DNA from: Sphingobacterium sp. UBA5670
GTDB lineage: Bacteria > Bacteroidota > Bacteroidia > Sphingobacteriales > Sphingobacteriaceae
Assembly: GCF_002420705.1 (NCBI RefSeq)
Contig: NZ_DIIM01000021.1
Location: 404,581 to 468,580 of the forward strand
DNA: 64,000 nt
Direction of reading: 5' to 3'
The notes under the pieces were generated by a model. The model ran no database searches, was not told where the DNA came from, and worked only from the letters and a program-made list of their open reading frames with translations. The translations under genes were made by a program, and so were the position numbers. Of this stretch, positions 28,368 to 37,295 are shown piece by piece. How positions within the stretch are numbered: position 1 is the stretch's first letter; the number at the start of each line of letters is the position of its first letter.

Positions 28368-31300
28368 ATGATCATGATCAACCTGAAGCCTTTACGATTT
28401 CTATTTTTTTTGTTGCTCCCTTCGTTGCTACATGCGCAACCTTATTATTTCAATCATTATCAAATCAATGAAGGATTGTCAAATAATGCTGTCATTTGTA
28501 GTATGCAAGATAGTCAAGGCTTTCTTTGGTTCGGTACAAAAGATGGATTAAATCGCTTTGACGGTAACAATTTCAAACATTTTGATGCCACCCAATCTGG
28601 GAAAAACAGCTTGGGTGGTAATAATATCATCTCCTTGAAAGAGGACTTTCGAAAAAGAATTTGGATTGGAACAGATCAGGGAATCTATTGCTACGATCCC
28701 GTCGACGAGCAATTTAGATTACTGAGCAAACAATTTGAAAATGCGGACGTACCCGTCATTGTTACCGATCAACGCAAAAGGATCTGGTTTATATCCAATG
28801 GAATGCTCTATTGCCATGATTTGGTTAGTCACGCAATTCAACAATTTACAAAATCGGACCTCTATATTACGTCTATCAGCTGCACAAAAAATGGAACTGT
28901 ATTTTTTGGAACTCCTGAAGGTAAGATCTTCCAGATAGGTTCTTCTGGAAAACCCGCACTCATGCTTGACTTTCAAGCAAAATATGGTCCTAAAGACTGG
29001 TTTAGTATTGAGAAAATAATGGAAAACCGCGATGGAGACTTATTGATTGGCACGTCGAAAACTGGGGTTTATAGCTACAATTTTAAAAACAAGTCCCTCA
29101 AGTCAATTCTTGGTCCGGACAAGCTGCATCAATTTCTCTATGTAAGAGATATTATACAGCCAAACGATCATGAATATTGGTTTGCAACGGAATCTGGTCT
29201 CTTCATTTACCAAATAGCGAGCGGAAATTACATCAACATTCAGAAAGAACAAGAAAACCCTTGGGGGATATCTGACAACGCCATTTATAATATCCTACAA
29301 GATAAGGATGAGGGTATTTGGCTGGGAACCTACTTTGGTGGGATTAACTATTATCACAAGAATAATAGTATAATCGAAAAATTCCTCCCACAAGATCGCC
29401 CCGGGAGCTTAAAAGGCTCTGTCGTTCGGATTATCAAAAAAGACATCAACCACGATATATGGATAGGCACCGAAAACGGAGGTCTATCTAAATTGGATCC
29501 TAAATCGGGTTATATCCAGAACTTCTCCGATAAACAGGGGAATCTGGCAAATAACAATATTCACGGTATTCTCCCTATTGGCGACAAACTATTGATTGGT
29601 ACTTTCGTCAATGGTCTGGACATTTTTTCGCCAAAGCTTCAAAAAGTTATCTATCACATCGATCGTAACAGCAATGTATCAACATCCGATCTCCAAAGTA
29701 ATTTTCTTTTTTATCTCTATAAAACTCGAAAAGGAGAAATCATGGCTGCATCCACACGCGGCCTATACCGCTTTGATCTAGAAAAAAAATCTTTCCACCT
29801 TATTGATAATGTCCCAGAATACATGTTTTATACAAGCATTTTGGAAGATAAAAAGGGGAATATCTGGGTCGGAACGTGGCGTGATGGACTATTCTGTTAT
29901 CATCCGACCACACGTTATTTCAAACATTATACGCATCATCAGAACGATCTCAATTCCTTGCCCAACAATAGGGTCAACAGTATATTTGAGGACTCAAAAA
30001 ATCAAGTTTGGATAGCTACCGAAGGTGGGATGGCTAAAAAGAAATCAAATCAGGATGGCTTTGAAAACATTGGCCTGGAAGAAGGAATGCCCAGTAATGT
30101 GACACTCGCCTTTTTAGAAGATAAACAAAATAACCTTTGGGTGAGTACTTCCAAGGGCCTGGTACGCTACCATCTTCCCAGTGGAAAAAAACGCATCTTC
30201 AACTTGGAGTCTGGCCTACCGACGATTCAGTTCAATTACAATTCATCCTTTAATGATGACAATGGAAACTTTTATTTCGGCACCATCAATGGACTGATAC
30301 GTTTCAATCCCGAAAGGCTCAACCAAATCAACTACAAGAATCAAATTCCGATTTACATCACTAATTTTTACATCAACAATAGGGCGATCAATCAGTACAC
30401 CGATACAAATATTCTGTCCAAATCAATTCTGTTCACGGATAAAATCAAACTGAAACACGACGAGTCATCCTTCAGTCTTGATTTTGCGGCATTACACTAC
30501 CAAGCCCCCCATTCCATTCACTATAGCTACAAAATGGATGGTCTCGACGACAATTGGATAGACATTACAAGCAATCAACGGGCTTACTTCACCAAGCTAG
30601 CGCCCGGAAACTATGTTTTTACTGTAAAAGCAGAAGATCCAAATGGCAATACAATTCCCACTTTTGCTAGTCTTAAAATCACTATTCTTCCTCCGATCTG
30701 GGCAAGTATACCGGCCTTTGTTTGCTATGCTCTAATCCTTGTGGGGCTGATTATATTTGTTATTCATCATTTCAATGAAAAGATCAAACAACGCAATCGA
30801 CAACATCTTTTAACCGTACAAAATCTACGCGAGCAAGAACTCTATCGCTCAAAAATCAATTTTTACACCGATGTTGCGCACGAAATACGCACACCGTTGA
30901 CATTGATCAAGGCCCCCTTAGAGAAGCTTATGGATAAAGTCGATCACAATCCTATAACCGACAAGCTACTATTGACCATGCAAAACAACACGGAGAAGTT
31001 GATTGCCCTTAGCAATCAGCTATTGGATTTTAGACAGGTCGAAACGGAAGGATTCAAATTACACTTTGAATCAGAAAACATAAGCCAAACGGTCCAGGAA
31101 ATTATCAACAATTTTACAGTCACACTGCAGGCGCAGGACAAGCAGATGGTATCGCACATTATGCCAGATATCATAGGTCAAGTCGATATCGACGCATTCG
31201 ACAAGATATGTTACAACCTCTTGAATAATGCCCTGAAATATTCTTCATCCTATATTGAAGTGAATTTGAATATGGATAAACAGAAAAATATCTTTATATT

Positions 31301-31529
31301 GACCGTGAAAAACGACGGAGCTTTAATTCCTTCAGAAGAAAGGGAAAGAATTTTTGAACCATTCAATCGCTTAAAACAAAATAAGAATGTTCCTGGAAGC
31401 GGCCTAGGCTTGGCATTGACAAGGTCCTTAACGTTAAAACACCAAGGTACCCTGTTATACAGTACAAACGACCTCCAATTGAACGTATTTAGTTTGACAT
31501 TGCCTTTGAATCACAATACAAACCCATAA
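28368..31529 (+). CDS. Two-component sensor histidine kinase of hybrid (HTCS) type, without receiver
   Basis: 1053 residues. A signal peptide (ending LLHAQPY) is followed by two periplasmic beta-propellers made of regulator-propeller repeats (GLSNNAVICSMQDSQGFLWFGTKDGLNRFDG is the first), then a Y_Y_Y domain (about 700-775). A membrane helix (ASIPAFVCYALILVGLIIFVI), a HisKA domain with DVAHEIRTPLTLIKAPLEKL, and an HATPase with NLLNNALKYSS and GSGLGLAL complete it. It should sense an oligosaccharide in the periplasm. In classic HTCS proteins a receiver and AraC domain follow in the same chain. Here the chain stops directly after the ATPase and these domains are on the next gene, two bases away and in another frame. 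Confidence 0.93.
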   Translation: MIMINLKPLRFLFFLLLPSLLHAQPYYFNHYQINEGLSNNAVICSMQDSQGFLWFGTKDGLNRFDGNNFKHFDATQSGKNSLGGNNIISLKEDFRKRIWIGTDQGIYCYDPVDEQFRLLSKQFENADVPVIVTDQRKRIWFISNGMLYCHDLVSHAIQQFTKSDLYITSISCTKNGTVFFGTPEGKIFQIGSSGKPALMLDFQAKYGPKDWFSIEKIMENRDGDLLIGTSKTGVYSYNFKNKSLKSILGPDKLHQFLYVRDIIQPNDHEYWFATESGLFIYQIASGNYINIQKEQENPWGISDNAIYNILQDKDEGIWLGTYFGGINYYHKNNSIIEKFLPQDRPGSLKGSVVRIIKKDINHDIWIGTENGGLSKLDPKSGYIQNFSDKQGNLANNNIHGILPIGDKLLIGTFVNGLDIFSPKLQKVIYHIDRNSNVSTSDLQSNFLFYLYKTRKGEIMAASTRGLYRFDLEKKSFHLIDNVPEYMFYTSILEDKKGNIWVGTWRDGLFCYHPTTRYFKHYTHHQNDLNSLPNNRVNSIFEDSKNQVWIATEGGMAKKKSNQDGFENIGLEEGMPSNVTLAFLEDKQNNLWVSTSKGLVRYHLPSGKKRIFNLESGLPTIQFNYNSSFNDDNGNFYFGTINGLIRFNPERLNQINYKNQIPIYITNFYINNRAINQYTDTNILSKSILFTDKIKLKHDESSFSLDFAALHYQAPHSIHYSYKMDGLDDNWIDITSNQRAYFTKLAPGNYVFTVKAEDPNGNTIPTFASLKITILPPIWASIPAFVCYALILVGLIIFVIHHFNEKIKQRNRQHLLTVQNLREQELYRSKINFYTDVAHEIRTPLTLIKAPLEKLMDKVDHNPITDKLLLTMQNNTEKLIALSNQLLDFRQVETEGFKLHFESENISQTVQEIINNFTVTLQAQDKQMVSHIMPDIIGQVDIDAFDKICYNLLNNALKYSSSYIEVNLNMDKQKNIFILTVKNDGALIPSEERERIFEPFNRLKQNKNVPGSGLGLALTRSLTLKHQGTLLYSTNDLQLNVFSLTLPLNHNTNP

Positions 31530-31531
31530 TT

Positions 31532-32311
31532 ATGAATGCCAAATCCAATTTATTATTAGTAGATGATCATACTGAACTACTTGAATTCATTGCGGATGAT
31601 CTCAATGAGGATTATCAGATAACAACGAGTTCCAATGGTAGGGAAGCGCTGGATTTATTAGCCACTGAATATTTTGATCTGATCGTCAGCGATGTGATGA
31701 TGCCAGAAATGGATGGTTTTGAACTCTGTCAAAAAATTAAAGAAGATATCGCATATGCACACATTCCAGTTATACTCTTAACGGCAAAAAATAGTATTGA
31801 ATCAAAAATTCAGGGTTTGGAGTATGGTGCCGACGCTTATATTGAAAAACCTTTTTCACCTGCCTTTTTAAGAGCACAAATCGCGAGTTTATTAAAGAAT
31901 AGAGTTAAAGTCAAGGAATTTTTTATTAAAAATCCGATGTCGCAGATACAGCAAATCGGTCAAAATCAAAGTGAACAAGAGTTTTTGCTGAAGATTGAAG
32001 AAATCATTATGCAACATCTCGATGATCCCCAGTTTAATGTCGATCGGATGGCCGATATTCTCTGCATGAGTAGACCTACCCTCTATCGCAAAATTAATGT
32101 GGTATCGAGCCTATCGCCCAATGAACTGATTAATTTAACGCGGCTCCGAAAAGCAGCAGAACTGCTCATCCAAAAGCAGCATAAAGTCTACGAAATTTCT
32201 AATTTACTAGGCTATAGCTCCGCGACTCATTTCTCTCGTAATTTTCAGAAGCAGTTTGGACAGAGCCCTACTGAATTTCAAGACGCCCAAACTGCTTTAT
32301 CTAAATCATAA
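31532..32311 (+). CDS. Response regulator with receiver and AraC-type DNA-binding domain
   Basis: 259 residues. The receiver (about 5-120) has LLLVDDHTELLEFI, the phospho-acceptor Asp54 in DLIVSDVMMPEMDG, and ILLTAKNS and YIEKPF. The AraC helix-turn-helix pair spans about 155-255 (DRMADILCMSRPTLYRKIN, YEISNLLGYSSATHFSRNFQKQFGQSPTEF). The ATG lies two bases after the stop of the sensor kinase, so the pair is translationally linked and is the split form of an HTCS. Its likely target is the divergently placed SusC operon and mutarotase. It converges with the GH76 gene. Confidence 0.93.
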   Translation: MNAKSNLLLVDDHTELLEFIADDLNEDYQITTSSNGREALDLLATEYFDLIVSDVMMPEMDGFELCQKIKEDIAYAHIPVILLTAKNSIESKIQGLEYGADAYIEKPFSPAFLRAQIASLLKNRVKVKEFFIKNPMSQIQQIGQNQSEQEFLLKIEEIIMQHLDDPQFNVDRMADILCMSRPTLYRKINVVSSLSPNELINLTRLRKAAELLIQKQHKVYEISNLLGYSSATHFSRNFQKQFGQSPTEFQDAQTALSKS

Positions 32312-32363
32312 CGATGCAAACAATTCTATCCCAACCAAAATAAGTGCCTCATTAGGGGATCAT

Positions 32364-33827
32364 CTATTTTGGTTGTTCAACTTGCGCAAGTGTAGCATAC
32401 TGTGCCGCAAAAGTGAACATAAACATTCCCTCCAGATCATTCTTGCTTTTATCATTTGACCAACCTCCGAGCAAATCATTTGGCAAGAATCCTTCACTCA
32501 AGAAGTGCGTATAACCATAATCCAAGTTTTCCTGAAAAGACTTCACATACATCCCAGCCTTACTATAATTCGGTAATATAGTGGTATAGCCTCTTAACAA
32601 AACACCGTTAAACCAGTTATTAAAACCGTCTGTTGCATAGGTATAGTGCTCTGGAATCTGCTGCCCTAACTTTCCAAAATAAGTAAAAGTCGCATCGGCC
32701 AGTTTCTTGCCATCTTCTAAATAGCTTTTAGCTTTCGTAACACGATATAAGTCTGCTGCTCCGGAAATCATCGTTCCACTATTATAGGAAAATGCAGTTC
32801 CGACGGCTTTTCTGAGTTCGGTATTTTTTCGGTATCGCACGCCGTTGACCGTTTCATAAGTTATCGAACAATCCGGAAAACAATCACCCATCATATCCGC
32901 ATAGACACCTTTTTCATTAAGAAGATTTGCTTTTTGCCAGTCATAAATCCTTTTAGCAAAACGGAGATAAAAATCGGCCTTCCGCTCTTTTTTAGCAATA
33001 CGGGTTAGTTTATCTTTCTGATCGATCGAATGTGCAATAATTTGGTCTCCTTTGTTTTTATAGATTTCATACAATGTAACAAGCGGACTAATGATCGGTG
33101 CATTACTACAGGCATGCTTCGTTACATATCCTGGTCCCCATGGAATTCCGCCATGCTCTTTCCCTTTCTCATCCAAAGTACAATCCCAACCATCAAGAAC
33201 ATAAGCCGTAAGGTACTCCGCTTCTTGCAAATAGCGATCTTGCCCGGTCAAATGATAAGCTTCCAATAATTCCCGTACCAACCACATCTGATCATCATAG
33301 ACGTTCAATACGCCCGTTACATTTGCTTTTCCTTTTTCTCGAACGCGATCGACAGCATACACTGTCCATTCTTTATGCTGCGTAAACGACGTTAGCGTAA
33401 AGGTCCCTAAATAATAGGCTGCATTTGCATGAAGCTTAGCCAATAAATCTACATAGCGGGAATAATACATTTTATAAAGCTTGCCGTTATCTACCTTCTG
33501 TTGCTTTTTCAAGCCACTCAACACAGCGTTTACAGCTTCTATGGAAGCAGAATACATCCATACACTAGCTGTTTCTTCGGATCGAACCTTCGTAAATGGG
33601 TTATAAAAACGATGCATTTTGAAATCTTCACCGGAAAAATAGACGTCCATTGATCGATCAATCAATTGGATTGCCCGTAAAAGATTCTGCTGGCTTTTAT
33701 TTTGATCATGTACTGATCTTGGGGTGTGCAATTCTTGCGCATAAGCCTGTTTTACGCAGAGGGGTGATACTGACAGCGAAATTAGAGAAAGTGCCCAAAA
33801 AGGCCGGATGGAAAAGAATTTGATCAT
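32364..33827 (-). CDS. Glycoside hydrolase family 76 protein
   Basis: 487-residue exported protein (signal peptide ending QAYAQ near residue 31). The family is recognised from the alpha/alpha barrel with the consecutive aspartates Asp178-Asp179 in NVYDDQMWLVRELLEAY and from EHGGIPWGPG and AVGTAFSYNSGTM. GH76 enzymes cut alpha-1,6-mannan backbones, as in fungal cell walls. That does not match an arabinan locus, so it may belong to a separate function, or this member may have another specificity. It converges with the response regulator and has its own promoter region. Confidence 0.85.
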   Translation of the reverse strand: MIKFFSIRPFWALSLISLSVSPLCVKQAYAQELHTPRSVHDQNKSQQNLLRAIQLIDRSMDVYFSGEDFKMHRFYNPFTKVRSEETASVWMYSASIEAVNAVLSGLKKQQKVDNGKLYKMYYSRYVDLLAKLHANAAYYLGTFTLTSFTQHKEWTVYAVDRVREKGKANVTGVLNVYDDQMWLVRELLEAYHLTGQDRYLQEAEYLTAYVLDGWDCTLDEKGKEHGGIPWGPGYVTKHACSNAPIISPLVTLYEIYKNKGDQIIAHSIDQKDKLTRIAKKERKADFYLRFAKRIYDWQKANLLNEKGVYADMMGDCFPDCSITYETVNGVRYRKNTELRKAVGTAFSYNSGTMISGAADLYRVTKAKSYLEDGKKLADATFTYFGKLGQQIPEHYTYATDGFNNWFNGVLLRGYTTILPNYSKAGMYVKSFQENLDYGYTHFLSEGFLPNDLLGGWSNDKSKNDLEGMFMFTFAAQYATLAQVEQPK

Positions 33828-33911
33828 GATACGGTTTTAAATTGATTAAGTAGTCTTTCATTCGCTTCGGTAGAGCGTGATAACTGTGTATGAAGATAAG
33901 CATTTTTTGGA

Positions 33912-33942
33912 CAAAAAAAATCGCATTTTTTGAAATGCGATT
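33912..33942 (-). terminator. Terminator of the YoaK operon
   Basis: Arms AATCGCATTT and AAATGCGATT (10 bp) with a 4-base loop, followed on the minus strand by eight U residues. It lies 48 bases after the YoaK stop codon. Confidence 0.85.
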
Positions 33943-33989
33943 AAACTATTTGCCCTTTTGCTTAGCTAACCAAGAACTTGCTTAGTCAA

Positions 33990-34739
33990 CTAAGCTGCCA
34001 CTGGTTGACGATGACGATTCACAAATTGCTTTTTCAACAGATACAATTTGTAGTGATCGTATAAACCGATGACTAAAAGAACAAAACAAACCACGTAAAA
34101 TGTTTTATTTGATAGGTAAGTGAATGAAATACCGCTCACAAGTCCGCCAACGACATACGCGCTCACGATGCTCAATAGCAAATGGAATTTGTCGACCAAT
34201 GCCTTATTGCTCCGGTTAGACTCCTTGGTGAACATCGAAATCAATATGGCCAAATCTGTCGTTAGCCCGGTCAAATGTGTTGTTTTCACAACAGAATTCG
34301 ATATGCTCGCAGTCAAACCGTTTTGTAGCCCCATCGCAAAGAGCAATGCACCGACAAGTATCTCAGTTTCTTTCAAAGAATCCTCATAAAATACATCAAG
34401 ATATATCCCAACAAATAATATACTCAATATTTCCAATACCAAGGGAATGGAATGTGTCAAATAGGAGCTAAAACGTCCTTTACCATGAATGATGATCAGA
34501 TTAGAAAGCATACTCCCTACTAGAAAAAGTAAAATCCAAAAAAGCACCACAGCACCTTGGTACCAATTCCCTTTCGCTATCTCCTGTGCAAAAACAGCAT
34601 AATAACCCGTTACATTCGAGGTAAACGAGAAAAAGACAATGACAGATGCGACATTGACCATTCCTGCAGAAAACGCGGTAATTCCCCCCAGCCTAATGTT
34701 ATCTTGAATCGTCCTATGGTTACTATATTTTCTCAGCAT
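33990..34739 (-). CDS. YoaK/DUF1275 family membrane protein
   Basis: 249 residues, six or so membrane helices (GGITAFSAGMVNVASVIVFF, GAVVLFWILLFLVGSMLSNLIII and others). The family hallmark is the SNVTGYY segment early and the KTTHLTGLTTDLAI segment past the middle. Function in the family is not established. Its start overlaps the end of the upstream 166-residue protein by 17 bases, and it closes an operon with that gene and a Usp-like gene. The tail is basic and cytoplasmic. Confidence 0.85.
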   Translation of the reverse strand: MLRKYSNHRTIQDNIRLGGITAFSAGMVNVASVIVFFSFTSNVTGYYAVFAQEIAKGNWYQGAVVLFWILLFLVGSMLSNLIIIHGKGRFSSYLTHSIPLVLEILSILFVGIYLDVFYEDSLKETEILVGALLFAMGLQNGLTASISNSVVKTTHLTGLTTDLAILISMFTKESNRSNKALVDKFHLLLSIVSAYVVGGLVSGISFTYLSNKTFYVVCFVLLVIGLYDHYKLYLLKKQFVNRHRQPVAA

Positions 34740-35223
34740 ACTTTTCCTTTCCTCCTTTTTTCAGCACGATACGTGCAATTCCTTTCGTCTGCATATCCAA
34801 ATTAAGATGCAGCACCAACTGGTTTTTATTCAACTTTTGGATAACGAAACTCTCTATTAGCTCGTCATTCTTACGAAGCTCAAGAATATGGCCTCGTCCC
34901 TTCAAAAACCAATTGTATTGTTTGTCCTCATGATGGGCAATAAAATTTTTATCACCCATTTTTTCAAAATGCCATAATCCATCCTGCAGGGGTGGAAGGT
35001 GCGCGATTGCAGCATCTTTTATTCCTTCATGGATAACCGCCTGTTTTTTGAATGTTGGAGACTTCTCCACTTTCTCAAAGTACCAACCCTGCTCTTCCCA
35101 CTCCCCTTCTAAAAGCCGCTCAGGGTTTTCATAAAACATAACCATTGAACTAGCCCCTAAAAGCAAAAAGGACAACAAGACAAAGTTGAATTGTGCCAAT
35201 ATTTTTCTCTTAATAATTAACAT
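34723..35223 (-). CDS. Membrane-anchored protein of unknown function
   Basis: 166 residues from the ATG at 35223 (MLIIKRKILAQF), preferred to an ATG 36 bases upstream because it gives a compact membrane anchor (FNFVLLSFLLLGASSMVMF). The remainder looks like a beta-rich, lipocalin-like soluble domain: LEGEWEEQGWYFEKVEK, LWHFEKMGDKNFIAHHEDKQYNWFLKGRGHILELRK and ESFVIQKLNKNQLVLHL. I do not recognise a named family. It overlaps both neighbours (14 bases upstream, 17 downstream), so tight co-translation is expected. The domain probably faces the periplasm. Confidence 0.7.
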   Translation of the reverse strand: MLIIKRKILAQFNFVLLSFLLLGASSMVMFYENPERLLEGEWEEQGWYFEKVEKSPTFKKQAVIHEGIKDAAIAHLPPLQDGLWHFEKMGDKNFIAHHEDKQYNWFLKGRGHILELRKNDELIESFVIQKLNKNQLVLHLNLDMQTKGIARIVLKKGGKEKYAEKI

Positions 35224-35728
35224 CCCATTTCTTGTTAAAAAATAAATCCGCCAAGACATTTCTGCCGGTTTTGTTTGTCCCGGGTTTTTCTACGATCGAG
35301 ACATTCTTCTGCTTACTTTTACTCAAGTGAAGCAAAGCCCGTCCGACGTCAAAAAAATGCCTTGTTCTTTTTTCAAATTCATAATCTGTGGGAACCTTGA
35401 CTTCATCAATCCGAGCTCCGCGCAAATAATGTTGTAAATAATTGAGATTGTCAGAGCCGATAATATCTGTATAGATATTTAGCTTACGATTTTCATAACG
35501 ATGACAGATCATCTGGCAGGCTTTCAAAAAATCTTCTGATTGCAGCTTATTAAGCTGATCTTCCAGTGTAATCCCTAATAACTCACTAATCGAAGTACTG
35601 CTCTTATTGCCATAGACCAAAATAATGTCTAGCTCTTCAGCTGACGATTGTTCTATACTATGAATCACAAAAAAGAGCGAATCAATCGTAAAATCACTTG
35701 GAATCAATACACGCGTTGCCTTTGCCAT
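35210..35728 (-). CDS. UspA-like protein, paralogue 2
   Basis: 172 residues from the ATG at 35728; a TTG two codons upstream is disfavoured because the paralogue also starts at MAK. The opening TRVLIPSDFTIDSLFFVIHSIEQ and DIILVYGNKSSTSISELLGI resemble the first strands of universal stress proteins. The C-terminal ATP motif G-x2-G-x9-G is not visible, and the tail is basic. It aligns from end to end, with about half of positions identical, to the product at 39717-40199, up to residue 140. Each copy leads an operon behind the same operator layout. Function unknown; a regulatory or stress role is only suggested by fold. Confidence 0.7.
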   Translation of the reverse strand: MAKATRVLIPSDFTIDSLFFVIHSIEQSSAEELDIILVYGNKSSTSISELLGITLEDQLNKLQSEDFLKACQMICHRYENRKLNIYTDIIGSDNLNYLQHYLRGARIDEVKVPTDYEFEKRTRHFFDVGRALLHLSKSKQKNVSIVEKPGTNKTGRNVLADLFFNKKWDVNY

Positions 35729-35785
35729 ATCCAATTATTTTTATACAAAATTAACAGATCATCATGGCAAACGAATGAATCTGAA

Positions 35786-35861
35786 ATTAACTTTCTATTA
35801 GAATTTTAGGACTTGTATTAAAATGAGATTAAAAATAAAATGTAGATTAAAATGGGATTAA
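35786..35861 (-). promoter_or_regulatory. Three pairs of 11-bp-spaced ATTAA/ATTAG half-sites, copy A
   Basis: Half-sites begin at 35786/35797, 35817/35828 and 35846/35857, each pair 11 bp apart, with pair offsets of 31 and 29 bp. The second copy at 40.25-40.33 kb has exactly the same geometry. From 35764 the two regions align without gaps, with 35 of the first 40 positions identical. The last pair overlaps the end of the TolC gene. This looks like a set of OmpR-family dimer sites controlling the Usp-like operon. Confidence 0.65.
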
Positions 35862-37288
35862 AATTTAGTTCCGGCCTTGTAGTATAACTCTGCCAGTGCC
35901 TTCCGATAGTCCGTAAAAAGCTTCTCTTGCTTGATACGCATTTCAATCAGCTTGTTTTCCCTGCTATTGACAACAAACAAGGTTGATTCACCCAGCTCAA
36001 ACTTATTTAATTCACCCTTAAGGAGCAATTCCTGGTTACTTATATTGATCGATTGAAGTTCAATCTGTTTACTGTAAGCATTTAAATCATTGTACTTTTT
36101 AACGACGTCATTGTAAATATTTCTTTCAGTCGCTACCTGCTCAAATCGTAGTTGATCTTGCTTAATCCGTACCTCTTTGAGCTTCCCACGTTCGGCGCGA
36201 ATAAAAAGTGGAAATGCAAATTCAAAACCTAGCTTATAGTTCTGCCAATTAAAATCATACTGCGGTGGTACAAAATCATTTAAACCGCGACGGCTAGAAA
36301 TGAGCGTACCCGACACATTCAATTTAGGTTTAAGCATTTCTTTTCGATAACGTTCTTCAAATAGCAGTTGCTGATTTTTACTAGCCAACTTGATCATTTC
36401 GGGATGAGCAATTTTTGCCGAATCCAGTAGTGCCTCGATCACACGATTATCCGGCAAAATAACTTGGTCTTCGAGCTTATGTGGTATGGCGTGATCGGGA
36501 AGTTCAACCGGAAATTGTTGATCATTCCACAAATGATTGGACAATACAATTTTCGCATTTTTAAGTTCTACTTCATACTTTGAAAGTTCTATCCGTCGTT
36601 CTTTTACGACGACCGAAGCTTCGATAGAATCGATTGCAGGTTTGTCCCCCAGCATAGTCTGCTCACTGATTGCGCTAAACCGCTGATCCGCTAATTTAAC
36701 GCCCTCTAATAAAAGTTGGTATTGCTGGTAAGCAAAATACCAGTTCCAATAATCTGAAAGTGCCTGAAACCAAATGGCATTAATTTGCTTGATCTTTTCG
36801 CCTTCCAGATAGCTGATCATCGCCTTTGCCTGCTGTAACGTATTCCTTCGGCTATCGACGATTAAACCTTGCCCCAAAGGAATACTTAAACCGATTGCAG
36901 AGAGCCCCGCATTATTCGTTCGGAATTGTGGGTTTGTATATTCACCTACATTTCGATCATAAGCTATTTTCAGATCAGCTCCTGCTAACCAAAGTGGGAT
37001 TTTCAACTCGCTATTCCACTCATTGTAATAATCCGTATGACCGAAATGCTTATTTTTAAAGCTCGAATTTAGTGTTGGATCAAACTTCCCTAACGCTTGT
37101 GTTACTTGGGCTTTTGCAGTTTCACTCAGTAGATTTACTTGTTTAACAATGGGATGATTGGCCATTAAAAGCTCTTCCATGTCATCAACTGTAAAAGTCT
37201 TCGGTGCTCCATATTCCTTTTCCTGAGCCAAAAGATGGGAATAGAAAAAAAAGCAGAACACGATAAAAATAAAATTCAATTTATTCAT
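35858..37288 (-). CDS. TolC-family outer-membrane channel
   Basis: 476 residues from the ATG at 37288, chosen for its signal peptide (MNKLNFIFIVFCFFFYSHLLAQ). Two long alpha-helical hairpins (about 45-250 and 290-470, rich in Lys/Glu/Gln) with intervening beta segments are the outer-membrane efflux protein fold. SIPLGQGLIVDSRRNTLQQAKA marks the first repeat and FEFAFPLFIRAERGKLKEV the second. It should form the exit duct for the membrane fusion protein and ABC-like component encoded just upstream. It starts 8 bases after the HlyD stop. Confidence 0.93.
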   Translation of the reverse strand: MNKLNFIFIVFCFFFYSHLLAQEKEYGAPKTFTVDDMEELLMANHPIVKQVNLLSETAKAQVTQALGKFDPTLNSSFKNKHFGHTDYYNEWNSELKIPLWLAGADLKIAYDRNVGEYTNPQFRTNNAGLSAIGLSIPLGQGLIVDSRRNTLQQAKAMISYLEGEKIKQINAIWFQALSDYWNWYFAYQQYQLLLEGVKLADQRFSAISEQTMLGDKPAIDSIEASVVVKERRIELSKYEVELKNAKIVLSNHLWNDQQFPVELPDHAIPHKLEDQVILPDNRVIEALLDSAKIAHPEMIKLASKNQQLLFEERYRKEMLKPKLNVSGTLISSRRGLNDFVPPQYDFNWQNYKLGFEFAFPLFIRAERGKLKEVRIKQDQLRFEQVATERNIYNDVVKKYNDLNAYSKQIELQSINISNQELLLKGELNKFELGESTLFVVNSRENKLIEMRIKQEKLFTDYRKALAELYYKAGTKF

Positions 37289-37295
37289 ATAACAA

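Noticed and set aside
32332..32375. Inverted repeat CAACCAAAATA/TATTTTGGTTG between the response regulator and GH76
   Set aside because: One arm lies within the GH76 coding end and the loop is long (22 bases); a role as terminator is possible but not supported well enough.
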